This document shows, piece by piece, positions 15,704 through 24,761 of a stretch of 64,000 nt of DNA (its first letter is position 1; the number at the start of each line of letters is the position of its first letter). The DNA comes from Flavobacterium soyangense (lineage in GTDB: Bacteria; Bacteroidota; Bacteroidia; Flavobacteriales; Flavobacteriaceae), in assembly GCF_015277675.1 (NCBI RefSeq), contig NZ_JADHEC010000001.1:1-64000 (forward strand), read 5' to 3'. The position numbers and the translations under genes were made by a program. The notes below the pieces were generated by a model. It searched no databases, was not told the origin of the DNA, and was given only the letters and a program-made list of their open reading frames with translations.

Positions 15704-18700
15704 ATGATGAAATCTATAATTAACCAATTAGATATAATTGACTTTGCAACTGATTGTAAAGACTTTGATATTAATTTGTTTGATAAAAATAGATATGGAA
15801 TTGTAAAAATTTATTCAAATGAAAATGAACCTGTTTTATTTATAAAAGAAATTGATTCTTTTGACTATAAAAACCTGAAATTGATTGCTGATATTCAGCA
15901 TAAATGTTGGAATTTTCAAAAAGTATTGTTTCTCTATGTTTATAATAAAACCGAAATTAGAATATACAATTGTTCGAAAAAACCTTTTGTTTTAGAAGAA
16001 AATGTTACCGATCTAAAACTAAAAAAAGAGTTACAAGAATTAGAACTTTATTCTTGCAAGGAAACTGATGACAAATCAAAACTTCAAACTTTAAATACTG
16101 TTTTTTCTAGATTACCTATTGACACTGGTTTTATTTGGTCATCAGAAGAAGCGATATCAATTAGGGAAAAAATAAATCTACAAAACAGAGTTGATAAATA
16201 CCTAATTCAAAGTCTTGTAAATGTTTCAAATTCGTTAGAGGAAAACGGATTAAGTAACAGATTGATTATTCATAAATTAGTAATGCGGTCTTTATTTTTA
16301 TTGTATTTAGAAGACAGAAAAGCAACTTCAGAGGATTTATATAAAACCTTCTTACCAAAAGCAACTTCTTATTTTGATGTTCTTGAAGAAGTAGAAGCAA
16401 CCTATAATTTATTTGAAAAACTCGCTGATGATTTTAATGGCAGCTTATTCAATTTTGAAGAAAATGAGAAAGATTCTATAACAAAAAAACATTTGTCGTT
16501 AATCAAAAAGTGTTTTATCGATGGTAATATCGATGAATCTCAACAACAATTATTCAACTGGAGGTTATTCGACTTTAGTATCATCAGAATAGAATTATTA
16601 AGTGAAATTTACGAAAACTTCCTGACTAAATTAGACAAAAGAGAAACAGGTACTTTCTACACACCGCCAACATTAGTTGAATTAGTTTTGAAAGAAGTTC
16701 TTCCAATAAATGAAACTAACTACAGCGTAAAAACTTTAGATCCAAGCTGTGGTTCTGGAATTTTTTTGGTTCAAACTTTTAAAAAACTCATAAAGAGATA
16801 CGAGAGAGAAAACGATAAACCACTTACAGATTTTAAAATCCTCGAAGAAATTCTTAAGAGAAATATTTTTGGAATTGAAATAGATTCTAAATCCATAAAA
16901 GTGGCAGCTTTCAGTTTATATCTAGCTTTGTTAGAAAACTTAAATCCAAAAACAGGTTGGTGGAATAAAACCATTCAATTTCCTTATCTAATTAATGACC
17001 CTGAAGATACAACGCTAAAAAAACAAGGCAATAATCTTTTTAAACGAGATGCCATTTCTGATTTATCTAATGTTGGAATTTTGAAAAATTTCGATTTGAT
17101 TGTTGGAAATCCTCCATTTGGCACAAAAAACTTATCGAATACAATCACAAATTATTGTAATGAAAATAAATTTGCCAAAGAAATGGTTTTGCCATTTCTT
17201 CATAAAGCAACGGCATTTGCTCCAAACGGAAAGATTGCTTTAATTTTTAATACCAAGGTTTTAACCAATACTGGGAACACTTACCAAAATTTTAGAGAAT
17301 GGCTTTTTACTAAAAATTATGTGGATAAAATTTATAATTTTTCAATTTTAAGAAAAGTAAAAAAACAACACGGGGGACAACTTTTCGGATCAGCTGTTGG
17401 CCCCATAAGCATAGTTTTTTATCAAAAAGAAAAGCCTGAAAATCCAAATAACACAATAACTTATTACGCTCCAAAAACCTATATAAAGAATGATGTTTTA
17501 GAAGGAATTGTAATTGACTCGTCTGATATTAAACATTTACCAAGAACTGAATGTGAAAAAAAAGATACGAAAATCTGGAAAATAGCAATGTGGGGTAGTT
17601 ATTTTGACTTTGAGCTGATTAAAAACATTGAACTAAAATACAAATCGCTTGAAGAATATTTTAAAACTAATAAAAATGATTGGATAAAAGGGAGTGGACT
17701 TCATTCTCCATCAAAAAAACAAACAGAAGAAAAAAAGTTTTTCAAACCAAATAAAACTCTCGAAACTGGTTTGATAGATAAATATTATACCTCAAGAAAA
17801 GCATTGGTTGGCAATTCTAAAATTTTTAGACCAACAAATGAATTATTATACAAAAGCCCCTTTTTAATCATAAAAGAAGGGCAAAAAGAAAAAGAATATT
17901 GTTCTAGTATAATTGACTTTGATTGTTATCATATGGCATATAGCATTGTGCATAAAGATATTCAAATTCTAAAAACCTTGTCTTCATTTATAAATTCAAG
18001 TTTTTCAAATTACTATTTTTCAATGAGTTCTTCATCTTGGGGAATAGAAAGAGAAAGGGTTCAATCAAATGAAATGTTACAACTTCCAGCAATTATTGAA
18101 AATATGGAGGTGAAAAATACTATTAAACTATCTTCAAAAATCGACGAAATAATTTCAATAAAAAAATCAAACGAAATTAACCTAGACACTTCTTATTTAG
18201 AAAAAGATATAGACAAAATAATTTATAATGATATTCTAAAATTAACAGAGGATGAACAAATAATTATTCAAGACTCATTAGATTATAGTCTAGATTTATT
18301 CGAAAAACAAGACAAATCATTAGCCGTTTTTCCTGTTATAAATAGTGAGGATTATACTAATCGACTATGCAAAGGATTAAACAATTGGTTAGACGAGGCA
18401 AATTTAAAAATTTCGACAACAACTTATAATATCAACAGAAATTGTCCATTATATATGGTGAAAATTTCATTTGGGGAAGAACAAAAACCAATTTTTGAAT
18501 CAAAGGAAAACATATACGATGAATTAAAAAGATTAGATAGAAATCTTTGGCAAGAAGAAGGTCAAAATCTTTATTTTAGAAAAAAAATAAATTATTATGA
18601 TGGAGATAATGTTTACATTATAAAACCAAATCAAAGAAGATTTTGGAGCCAAACTTCTGCAATGGAAGATAGTAAATCTTTATTAGCCGAAATTCTAAAT

Positions 18701-18712
18701 ATGAAAGAATAA
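15704..18712 (+). CDS. Large N6-adenine DNA methyltransferase, type IIG/Eco57I-like
   Basis: This 1,002-residue protein has a helical N-terminal half, then ETGTFYTPP, which precedes the catalytic domain in this class. SAM motif I follows as DPSCGSGIFL (D346), then FGIEID, and the N6-adenine motif IV NPPFG (N469). The C-terminal ~350 residues, with WIKGSGLHSP and FLIIKEGQ, resemble a target-recognition domain. I see no clear PD-(D/E)xK site in the N-terminus, unlike classic type IIG enzymes. The next gene, overlapping by one base, encodes a plausible nuclease. Both genes are strikingly AT-rich and sit between housekeeping genes, suggesting a horizontally acquired restriction-modification or related defence unit. 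The recognition site is unknown. Confidence 0.82.
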   Translation: MMKSIINQLDIIDFATDCKDFDINLFDKNRYGIVKIYSNENEPVLFIKEIDSFDYKNLKLIADIQHKCWNFQKVLFLYVYNKTEIRIYNCSKKPFVLEENVTDLKLKKELQELELYSCKETDDKSKLQTLNTVFSRLPIDTGFIWSSEEAISIREKINLQNRVDKYLIQSLVNVSNSLEENGLSNRLIIHKLVMRSLFLLYLEDRKATSEDLYKTFLPKATSYFDVLEEVEATYNLFEKLADDFNGSLFNFEENEKDSITKKHLSLIKKCFIDGNIDESQQQLFNWRLFDFSIIRIELLSEIYENFLTKLDKRETGTFYTPPTLVELVLKEVLPINETNYSVKTLDPSCGSGIFLVQTFKKLIKRYERENDKPLTDFKILEEILKRNIFGIEIDSKSIKVAAFSLYLALLENLNPKTGWWNKTIQFPYLINDPEDTTLKKQGNNLFKRDAISDLSNVGILKNFDLIVGNPPFGTKNLSNTITNYCNENKFAKEMVLPFLHKATAFAPNGKIALIFNTKVLTNTGNTYQNFREWLFTKNYVDKIYNFSILRKVKKQHGGQLFGSAVGPISIVFYQKEKPENPNNTITYYAPKTYIKNDVLEGIVIDSSDIKHLPRTECEKKDTKIWKIAMWGSYFDFELIKNIELKYKSLEEYFKTNKNDWIKGSGLHSPSKKQTEEKKFFKPNKTLETGLIDKYYTSRKALVGNSKIFRPTNELLYKSPFLIIKEGQKEKEYCSSIIDFDCYHMAYSIVHKDIQILKTLSSFINSSFSNYYFSMSSSSWGIERERVQSNEMLQLPAIIENMEVKNTIKLSSKIDEIISIKKSNEINLDTSYLEKDIDKIIYNDILKLTEDEQIIIQDSLDYSLDLFEKQDKSLAVFPVINSEDYTNRLCKGLNNWLDEANLKISTTTYNINRNCPLYMVKISFGEEQKPIFESKENIYDELKRLDRNLWQEEGQNLYFRKKINYYDGDNVYIIKPNQRRFWSQTSAMEDSKSLLAEILNMKE

Positions 18713-19332
18713 TGGCTGGAATCTTAAACTCTCATATTTTTATTTCTGCTCAAAATCTATTTAGAAAGAGATGCGTAACTTTATTTTTAGACGCTTACAA
18801 TTCATCAATTTTAGAAGGTTCAATTTCCATTTCTTTAGACGAAAATGACATTTCAGCAATACTTCATAATTTTATTCATAAAAATCTTGACAGGAAGAAA
18901 TGGCAAATATCTTCTCAAATAGAAAATCATTTGTTTAACGAAAAAATCACTTCTTACACAAAAGGCTTTGCTGCAAAACAGTCAAGAATAGATTTCAAGT
19001 TTGGTGTTTTTTGGAGTGGAAACGAATATGATTATTTTGTAGAAGCCAAAAATCTAAAGTCTTCTGATTCACATTTAAAAAGAAGATATATTGACACAGG
19101 AATGAATAATTTTTTGTCAGGTGGGAAATATCAAAATTGTGATGGTTTTTTAGTTGGCTATATATTGGAGGGCAATACTAAAGATTGTGTTGACGGAATA
19201 AATAAATTACTTGAAAAAGATGGAAGGAAAACAGAATTTATTTTTAGTTCAAAACTATTTTCTTTTGATTTATTTTGTTCAAATCATATTGACCGGGATT
19301 TAAATCATATATTTCTGTTGTATTCAAATTAA
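18712..19332 (+). CDS. Candidate PD-(D/E)xK nuclease partner of the methyltransferase
   Basis: The 206-residue product is not one I recognise by name. It contains SRIDFKFGVF followed by YDYFVEAKNLK: D94, then E111-A-K113 on a hydrophobic strand, the spacing expected for a PD-(D/E)xK nuclease core. The next segment YIDTGMNNFLSGGKY and the strand GFLVGYILEG also fit such a fold. Its ATG overlaps the methyltransferase stop (TAATG), so translation is coupled. A restriction endonuclease subunit is the likeliest reading. Alternatives are a specificity or accessory protein. Catalytic assignment is inferred from motif only. Confidence 0.6.
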   Translation: MAGILNSHIFISAQNLFRKRCVTLFLDAYNSSILEGSISISLDENDISAILHNFIHKNLDRKKWQISSQIENHLFNEKITSYTKGFAAKQSRIDFKFGVFWSGNEYDYFVEAKNLKSSDSHLKRRYIDTGMNNFLSGGKYQNCDGFLVGYILEGNTKDCVDGINKLLEKDGRKTEFIFSSKLFSFDLFCSNHIDRDLNHIFLLYSN

Positions 19333-19445
19333 AAAACTGAAAGCAAAACTCTTTGCATAATTGAAATCAACAAAGTTAATCCTTGATAGTTTAAGCAAAA
19401 TAAAATTATAAGATGTTAATTACAAAAATTATCTAATATTAAAAA

Positions 19446-19889
19446 TCATTTCCTTTTCTCCGCAAAAAATCGCTTCATCAATTCACTTGCTTCATCTGCC
19501 AAAACTCCCCGAACAACTGTAGTTTTAGGATGCAATTGTGTTCCCATTTTCTCGAATCCGCGATGTTCATCACTGGCTCCAAAAACAATTTTAGAAATCT
19601 GGCTCCAATACAAAGCGCCGGCGCACATTTGGCAAGGTTCCAACGTGACATAAAGCGTGCAACCTATTAAATATTTTCCGCCCAAGAAATTGGCAGCTGC
19701 GGTTATCGCCTGCATTTCTGCGTGAGCGGTAACATCATTGAGCATTTCGGTAAGATTATGACCTCGTGCAATGATTTTATTGTCGATTACAATTATGGCA
19801 CCAACAGGAATTTCGTCTTTCTCAAAAGCCATTTCCGCCTCTTGCAAGGCTTTCTTCATAAAATACTCATCGGTGAAAGGGTTTATCAT
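19446..19889 (-). CDS. tadA: tRNA-specific adenosine deaminase
   Basis: TadA converts the wobble adenosine of tRNA-Arg to inosine. The 147-residue product has the zinc/catalytic HAE motif (TAHAEMQA, about residues 55-62) and PCxxC (LEPCQMCAGAL, about 83-93), plus the helix FMKKALQEAEMAFEKDEIPVGA typical of the family. A guanine deaminase is the main alternative, but length and motifs favour TadA. It diverges from dxs across only 38 bp. Its -7 element ends five bases before the ATG, predicting a leaderless mRNA. Confidence 0.93.
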   Translation of the reverse strand: MINPFTDEYFMKKALQEAEMAFEKDEIPVGAIIVIDNKIIARGHNLTEMLNDVTAHAEMQAITAAANFLGGKYLIGCTLYVTLEPCQMCAGALYWSQISKIVFGASDEHRGFEKMGTQLHPKTTVVRGVLADEASELMKRFFAEKRK

Positions 19890-19894
19890 AGTTA

Positions 19895-19923
19895 CAAAAA
19901 TAAGAATTCAATTCGTACATTTG
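19895..19923. promoter_or_regulatory. Divergent leaderless promoters of tadA (-) and dxs (+)
   Basis: Minus-strand TATTTTTG (19895-19902) ends five bases before the tadA ATG. Plus-strand TACATTTG (19916-19923) ends four bases before the dxs ATG. Transcription starting 5-7 bases after each box would begin at or beside the start codons. Confidence 0.6.
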
Positions 19924-19927
19924 CTTT

Positions 19928-21697
19928 ATGACCAATAATTTACTTTCAAACATCAATAATCCAACCGATTTACGCCAACTCGATGAAGTCCAACTTCCTC
20001 AAGTTGCCCAAGAATTGCGAGACTTTATTATTGATATTGTTGCCACAAAAGAAGGTCATTTGGGCGCAAGCCTTGGCGTTGTAGAACTCACCATCGCTTT
20101 GCATTATGTATTTGATACACCAAGTGATCTACTAATTTGGGACGTGGGGCATCAAGCTTACGGACATAAAATATTAACCGGAAGAAGAGAAAATTTTCAT
20201 ACCAATCGTCAACTTAACGGGATTTCTGGTTTCCCAAAAAGAAGCGAAAGTATTTACGATGCTTTTGGCGTAGGCCACTCCTCCACTTCTATTTCGGCAG
20301 CTTTGGGGATGGCGATTGTGTCTAATTTGAAAGGCGATTTCGAAAAACAACATATTGCTGTTATTGGCGATGCTTCGATTGCCTCGGGAATTGCGTTCGA
20401 AGGATTGAATCACGCCGGCGTTACCGATGCCAATTTATTGGTTATTCTCAACGACAACGCCATCGGCATTGATCCGAGTGTTGGCGCCTTGAAAAATTAT
20501 CTCACCGCCGTAAAAGAAGGGAAAAATCCACGGAAAAATAATATGATTAAGTCCCTGAATTTTGATTATTCAGGCCCTGTAGACGGACACGATATTTTTG
20601 CAGTCATCAAGGAATTGAAACGGTTAAAAAAAGTAAAAGGCCCAAAATTCCTCCACATCATAACCACAAAAGGAAAAGGTTTACAACAAGCCGAAGACGA
20701 TCAGGTAAAATACCACGCCCCAGGAAAATTTGATAAAATTACTGGCGAAATTCCTTTGAAATCGGAAGAAAATCTACCCCCAAAATATCAGGATGTTTTT
20801 GGATTGACCTTATTGGATTTAGCAAGAACAAATGAAAAAATTATTGGAATTACGCCTGCAATGCCGTCGGGAAGCTCGTTGAAATTTATGATGGACGAAT
20901 TCCCAAAACGCGCTTTCGATGTTGGGATAGCGGAACAACACGCTGTCACGTTATCAGCCGGAATGGCAACTCAAGGAATGGTAGTTTTTTGCAATATTTA
21001 TTCCACATTTTTGCAACGAGCTTACGACCAGGTCATCCATGACGTGGCTTTGCAAGATTTACCCGTGATTTTTTGTTTAGACAGAGCGGGCTTGGTTGGC
21101 GAGGACGGCGCGACACACCATGGCGTTTTTGACTTGGCCTATCTGCGCTGCATTCCCAATATGATTGTGTATGCACCATTGAATGAAATTGCGTTGAGAA
21201 ACATTTTATATACTGCCCAATTGGGTTTAAATCATCCTATTGCGATTCGCTATCCGCGAGGTCGTGGTCAAATTGTGGATTGGCAAAAACCGTACGAAAA
21301 AATTGAAATTGGCAAGGCAAATTGCCTCAAAAAAGGTTCAAAAGTGGCCGTTTTGTCCAATGGAACCATCGGGAATAATGTGACTTTGGCTTTAGCCAAA
21401 ATGAAACATCCGGAAACTATTGCTCATTATGATTTTGCCTTTGTAAATCCTCTGGACGAACAATTATTGCATAGCATTTTCAAGGAATTTAAAACTATAA
21501 TTACCCTTGAAGACGGCGTGATAAAAGGCGGATTTGGTAGCTCTATTCTTGAATTTTCAGCACAAAATAATTATACTTCAAAAGTAAAAACATTAGGGAT
21601 TCCTGATGAATTTATCGAACAAGGGACTATTGAGGAGCAACAACAATATTGTAAAATTGACGTTAAAAGTATAGAAAATATTTTTTCAAGCTTTTGA
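19928..21697 (+). CDS. dxs: 1-deoxy-D-xylulose-5-phosphate synthase
   Basis: DXS condenses pyruvate and glyceraldehyde 3-phosphate with thiamine diphosphate. The 589-residue product, slightly shorter than the ~620 of E. coli, shows HLGASLGVVELTIALHYVF, WDVGHQAYGHKILTGRR, and SGPVDGHDI. The transketolase C-terminal half has DVGIAEQHAVTLSAGMA with the catalytic Glu. The thiamine-diphosphate motif reads GDAS...LNDN rather than the usual GDG(A/S)...NDN. Because this window also encodes mevalonate-pathway enzymes, DXP here may serve thiamine or pyridoxal synthesis rather than isoprenoids; that is inference. A DUF3078 gene follows closely. Confidence 0.9.
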   Translation: MTNNLLSNINNPTDLRQLDEVQLPQVAQELRDFIIDIVATKEGHLGASLGVVELTIALHYVFDTPSDLLIWDVGHQAYGHKILTGRRENFHTNRQLNGISGFPKRSESIYDAFGVGHSSTSISAALGMAIVSNLKGDFEKQHIAVIGDASIASGIAFEGLNHAGVTDANLLVILNDNAIGIDPSVGALKNYLTAVKEGKNPRKNNMIKSLNFDYSGPVDGHDIFAVIKELKRLKKVKGPKFLHIITTKGKGLQQAEDDQVKYHAPGKFDKITGEIPLKSEENLPPKYQDVFGLTLLDLARTNEKIIGITPAMPSGSSLKFMMDEFPKRAFDVGIAEQHAVTLSAGMATQGMVVFCNIYSTFLQRAYDQVIHDVALQDLPVIFCLDRAGLVGEDGATHHGVFDLAYLRCIPNMIVYAPLNEIALRNILYTAQLGLNHPIAIRYPRGRGQIVDWQKPYEKIEIGKANCLKKGSKVAVLSNGTIGNNVTLALAKMKHPETIAHYDFAFVNPLDEQLLHSIFKEFKTIITLEDGVIKGGFGSSILEFSAQNNYTSKVKTLGIPDEFIEQGTIEEQQQYCKIDVKSIENIFSSF

Positions 21698-21735
21698 AAT
21701 GAATTATTTTCGTAATTTTAACTTAATAGTCAACG

Positions 21736-22770
21736 ATGAAATTATCTTCTTTTAGTTTCCATTTTTTCATATTCTTTATCTCCATAAGTAGTTTTTCACA
21801 AGAAACAATAATTACGCCCGTTGAAGTAGATCTTATACCCGTGACGACCCTTGCTACAGCTACTTCAAAATTTAGAATAACGGTGACAACACAACCAACA
21901 ATTCCGTTAATTTCAATATCCCATTGGACAAATAAAAATACAATAGGTTTTGACCTGAACGAAATTGCCTTTGTAAACTGGAATGCCGGTGGTGTAAGTT
22001 CGATTTCTGGTCTGTTAAAAGGAAATTTTACAAGAATACATACGCTTTACAAAAGCAAATGGGTCAATGAATTGATAGTCAGATATGGAATTAACAAGCA
22101 AGATGGTTTGGCAATAAGAAAATCAGATGACGAATTTCGATTTAATTCAACTTTTGGCTACAGAAAAGATACCTTGTCGAATTGGTATCATTCAGCTAAA
22201 TTTAATTTTAACACCCAATTTACCAATGGTTATAAATATCCGGACACCAGTTCCCCTATTTCAAAGCCATTTTCACCCGCCTATACATTCCTTGGCGTTG
22301 GAGCTGATTATTTCAACAAAGAAAAAAAATTTGATGTTTATATTTCGCCCTTGACTTTAAAAAACACCTTAATTTTAGACCAAACCTTAGCCAATAAAGG
22401 CGCTTTTGGCGTAACCAAAGCAACTTATGATTCGGAAGGAAATTTAATTTCAAAAGGGAAACAATCAAAAACCGAATTTGGCTTTTTAATAACCAACTAC
22501 TATAAAAAAGAAGTTCTAAAAAATATCACTATGGAAAACCGTTTGAGTCTGTATTCAGATTACCTCCATAATTTTGGAAATATTGACGTGGAATGGAAAT
22601 TATACTTTGATTTAGTGGTAAATGAATATGTAAGAGCAAATATTGGAACTCACCTCATTTATGACGATGATGTGAAAACTATAGAAGAAATTAATGGTGT
22701 TCAAGTCGTTACAGGGGCAAAAGTACAGTTAAAACAATCTCTTGGTGTGGGAATGGTTTATCTTTTTTAA
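21736..22770 (+). CDS. DUF3078 outer-membrane protein
   Basis: The 344-residue product starts with a signal peptide (FHFFIFFISISSFSQ). Alternating amphipathic strands and a C-terminal aromatic/hydrophobic end (GVGMVYLF) suggest an outer-membrane beta-barrel. The segment WTNKNTIGFDLNEIAFVNWNAGGVSSISGLLKG is the DUF3078 signature as I recall it. No function is known. It starts 39 bp after dxs and probably shares its transcript, and it is convergent with dgt. Confidence 0.8.
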   Translation: MKLSSFSFHFFIFFISISSFSQETIITPVEVDLIPVTTLATATSKFRITVTTQPTIPLISISHWTNKNTIGFDLNEIAFVNWNAGGVSSISGLLKGNFTRIHTLYKSKWVNELIVRYGINKQDGLAIRKSDDEFRFNSTFGYRKDTLSNWYHSAKFNFNTQFTNGYKYPDTSSPISKPFSPAYTFLGVGADYFNKEKKFDVYISPLTLKNTLILDQTLANKGAFGVTKATYDSEGNLISKGKQSKTEFGFLITNYYKKEVLKNITMENRLSLYSDYLHNFGNIDVEWKLYFDLVVNEYVRANIGTHLIYDDDVKTIEEINGVQVVTGAKVQLKQSLGVGMVYLF

Positions 22771-22772
22771 AA

Positions 22773-24119
22773 TTAATTCGTTTTTCTGCCATTGATAGTT
22801 TCGTATAATTCTAACGCATTCCCGTCGGTCAAAAGAGAAACGTAATAGCAAATATGCATTAGCCTTTTGTACAAGTCTTCTTTTTCCTCCAAGAATTTTT
22901 CGGGTAACATTTTTAGCAATAATTTATCATAATTAGACGCATTCCCATCAAATTTATTATTGAAAGCGGTAATGAATTTATCCAATAAGGTTTGAATAAT
23001 TTGGTAGCCCACGATTTCTTTTTCAATGACTTCACGACTTTGATAAATATTTTTGACGCTCAGTTTGATAATATCATCCATTTGAACTTTATACTTGCTT
23101 TTGTCCGTCAAAGCGTGTGGAAATCTTCCATCCAAAATTGCCTCTTCATTTTCGATAAAAACTTTTACGGCATCATTTATTAAGCTTCCAATTGCCAAAG
23201 CTCTCAAGTAACTAATTCGGTCTTCTTTGGTGGTTAATGTATTGTATTTACCGGTATCAATGCTGTCTTTTACCAATTTTATTAAATATTCTAAGGCGAA
23301 ATCTTCGGAAACCAATCCTAGATTTATACCATCTTCGAAGTCAATAATCGTGTAACAAATATCATCGGCAGCTTCGACTAAATAGGCCAAAGGATGTCTT
23401 TCGAAACCAATGTCGTTTCCATCTTTGTTTGGAATCATCCCCAATTCCGAAGCTACATCTTCAAAAAATCCCTTGTCCGATTGAAAGAATCCATATTTCT
23501 TGTCGGCGATATTTTGTGTTGGTTTTTTAGGCAAACTTTCCTTTGGATATTTCATAAATGCACCAAGAGTTGCATACGAAATTCTCAATCCGCCTTCAAT
23601 TCCGGGACGACTTGCCGTCAGCACTGAAAATCCATTAGCATTTCCTTCAAAATCAATTAAATCCTGCCATTCTTTGGCCAAAAGTTGGTCTTTGTATTGT
23701 TGTCCTTTTCCAATGGAAAAATATTCGCCAATGGCTTTTTCTCCAGAATGTCCAAAAGGCGGATTTCCAATATCGTGTGCCAAGGAAGCCGCAGCAACTA
23801 TCGCCCCGAAATCATTCGCCTGAAAACCGTGAATCTCCTTTAAATGCGGATATTTTTCGATAATTTTTTTACCAACCAATCGCCCGATGGATCGACCAAC
23901 AACCGAAACTTCTAAACTGTGCGTCAATCGAGTGTGCACAAAATCCGTTTTCGAAAGTGGAATAACCTGTGTTTTATCCTGTAAACTCCTGAAAGCCGAC
24001 GAAAATATAATTCGGTCATAATCGACTTCAAAGCCCAAACGCGTGTCGTCTTGCTCTATTCGTAATCGTTTCCCTGTATCGCCTTGGCGTTTTAGTGATA
24101 AAAGTTGTTCCCAGTTCAT
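22773..24119 (-). CDS. dgt: Deoxyguanosinetriphosphate triphosphohydrolase (dGTPase)
   Basis: The 448-residue product belongs to the HD hydrolases that split dGTP or other dNTPs to deoxynucleoside and triphosphate. Visible motifs are FRSLQDKTQV, TRLTHSLEVSVVGRSIG with the first His, SLAHDIGNPPFGHSGEKAI with the HD pair, and YLVEAADDICYTIIDFEDG with the last Asp. The length is typical of the dgt type 1 class. It shares the neighbourhood with ribonucleotide reductase genes 2 kb away, so dNTP supply and removal lie close together. Confidence 0.92.
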   Translation of the reverse strand: MNWEQLLSLKRQGDTGKRLRIEQDDTRLGFEVDYDRIIFSSAFRSLQDKTQVIPLSKTDFVHTRLTHSLEVSVVGRSIGRLVGKKIIEKYPHLKEIHGFQANDFGAIVAAASLAHDIGNPPFGHSGEKAIGEYFSIGKGQQYKDQLLAKEWQDLIDFEGNANGFSVLTASRPGIEGGLRISYATLGAFMKYPKESLPKKPTQNIADKKYGFFQSDKGFFEDVASELGMIPNKDGNDIGFERHPLAYLVEAADDICYTIIDFEDGINLGLVSEDFALEYLIKLVKDSIDTGKYNTLTTKEDRISYLRALAIGSLINDAVKVFIENEEAILDGRFPHALTDKSKYKVQMDDIIKLSVKNIYQSREVIEKEIVGYQIIQTLLDKFITAFNNKFDGNASNYDKLLLKMLPEKFLEEKEDLYKRLMHICYYVSLLTDGNALELYETINGRKTN

Positions 24120-24169
24120 TGTGCTATTTTAGATTTAGCGAATATAATAAAAAGGAGTTGTTTTAAATA

Positions 24170-24194
24170 AAAACAGCCATCAAAATTGACGGCT
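24170..24194 (-). terminator. Intrinsic terminator of the RDD gene
   Basis: The stem cagcc-tca / tga-ggctg (24174-24194) has one mismatch and is followed on the minus strand by a run of T. Confidence 0.65.
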
Positions 24195-24215
24195 GAATCT
24201 GTTTTTCGGGTTTCG

Positions 24216-24695
24216 TCAAGGAAATAAAGCCGCTCCCTTTTTATGATTGAACTCGTGTTTTTTTACCACATAAGTATCAGAAAATAAATCGTGCAATCCT
24301 CTGACATTTGTTCCCAAAAAAGTAAGACATTCAAGAGGAATAAATCGGGAGAGTGTTCGAATGCTTATTGTCCTTTTTTTTGGTCTAGAACCGTCTTTTG
24401 TAACCACAATTGTTTTGGTAAAATACTTGGCAAAAGTTCTTGAAAAATAGGTTTCGGTCAAAAAGTAGTATAAGAACAACATTATAGCCCAAAGAAGCAA
24501 TCTTTGGAAAGTTGTTGTCGATTCAGCCCACTTAGTCAGGTCATAATTATTAGTAACATTCCCAATGATGACAATAGTTGTGGCAATACTGACTATAATA
24601 ATATGGACAATCAAAGTATCGAGAATGCAATTGATAAAACGTTGTCCTCGTGTAGCCAATAAATCATCTGTAACGGTAAACACATTATTTTTCAT
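24216..24695 (-). CDS. RDD-family membrane protein
   Basis: The 159-residue product has the RDD pattern: RGQRFINCILDTLIV with the Arg and Asp in the first helix, a second membrane segment near LLLWAIMLFLYYFL, then AKYFTKTIVVTKDG and a final HDLFSDTYVVKK. The family is found in many bacteria; some members are suggested to be ion transporters, but the role of this one is unknown. It ends in a terminator before dgt. Confidence 0.8.
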   Translation of the reverse strand: MKNNVFTVTDDLLATRGQRFINCILDTLIVHIIIVSIATTIVIIGNVTNNYDLTKWAESTTTFQRLLLWAIMLFLYYFLTETYFSRTFAKYFTKTIVVTKDGSRPKKRTISIRTLSRFIPLECLTFLGTNVRGLHDLFSDTYVVKKHEFNHKKGAALFP

Positions 24696-24761
24696 TTTGA
24701 AGAGTTTTTAATGTCTATGAAAAATGTTTTTGTAGCGATAACTCCCTCAAATATAGTAAAA

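Noticed and set aside
15704..19332. Methyltransferase pair as part of a BREX or type I system
   Set aside because: No HsdS, HsdR, PglZ, BrxC or similar gene is near; only two genes are present.
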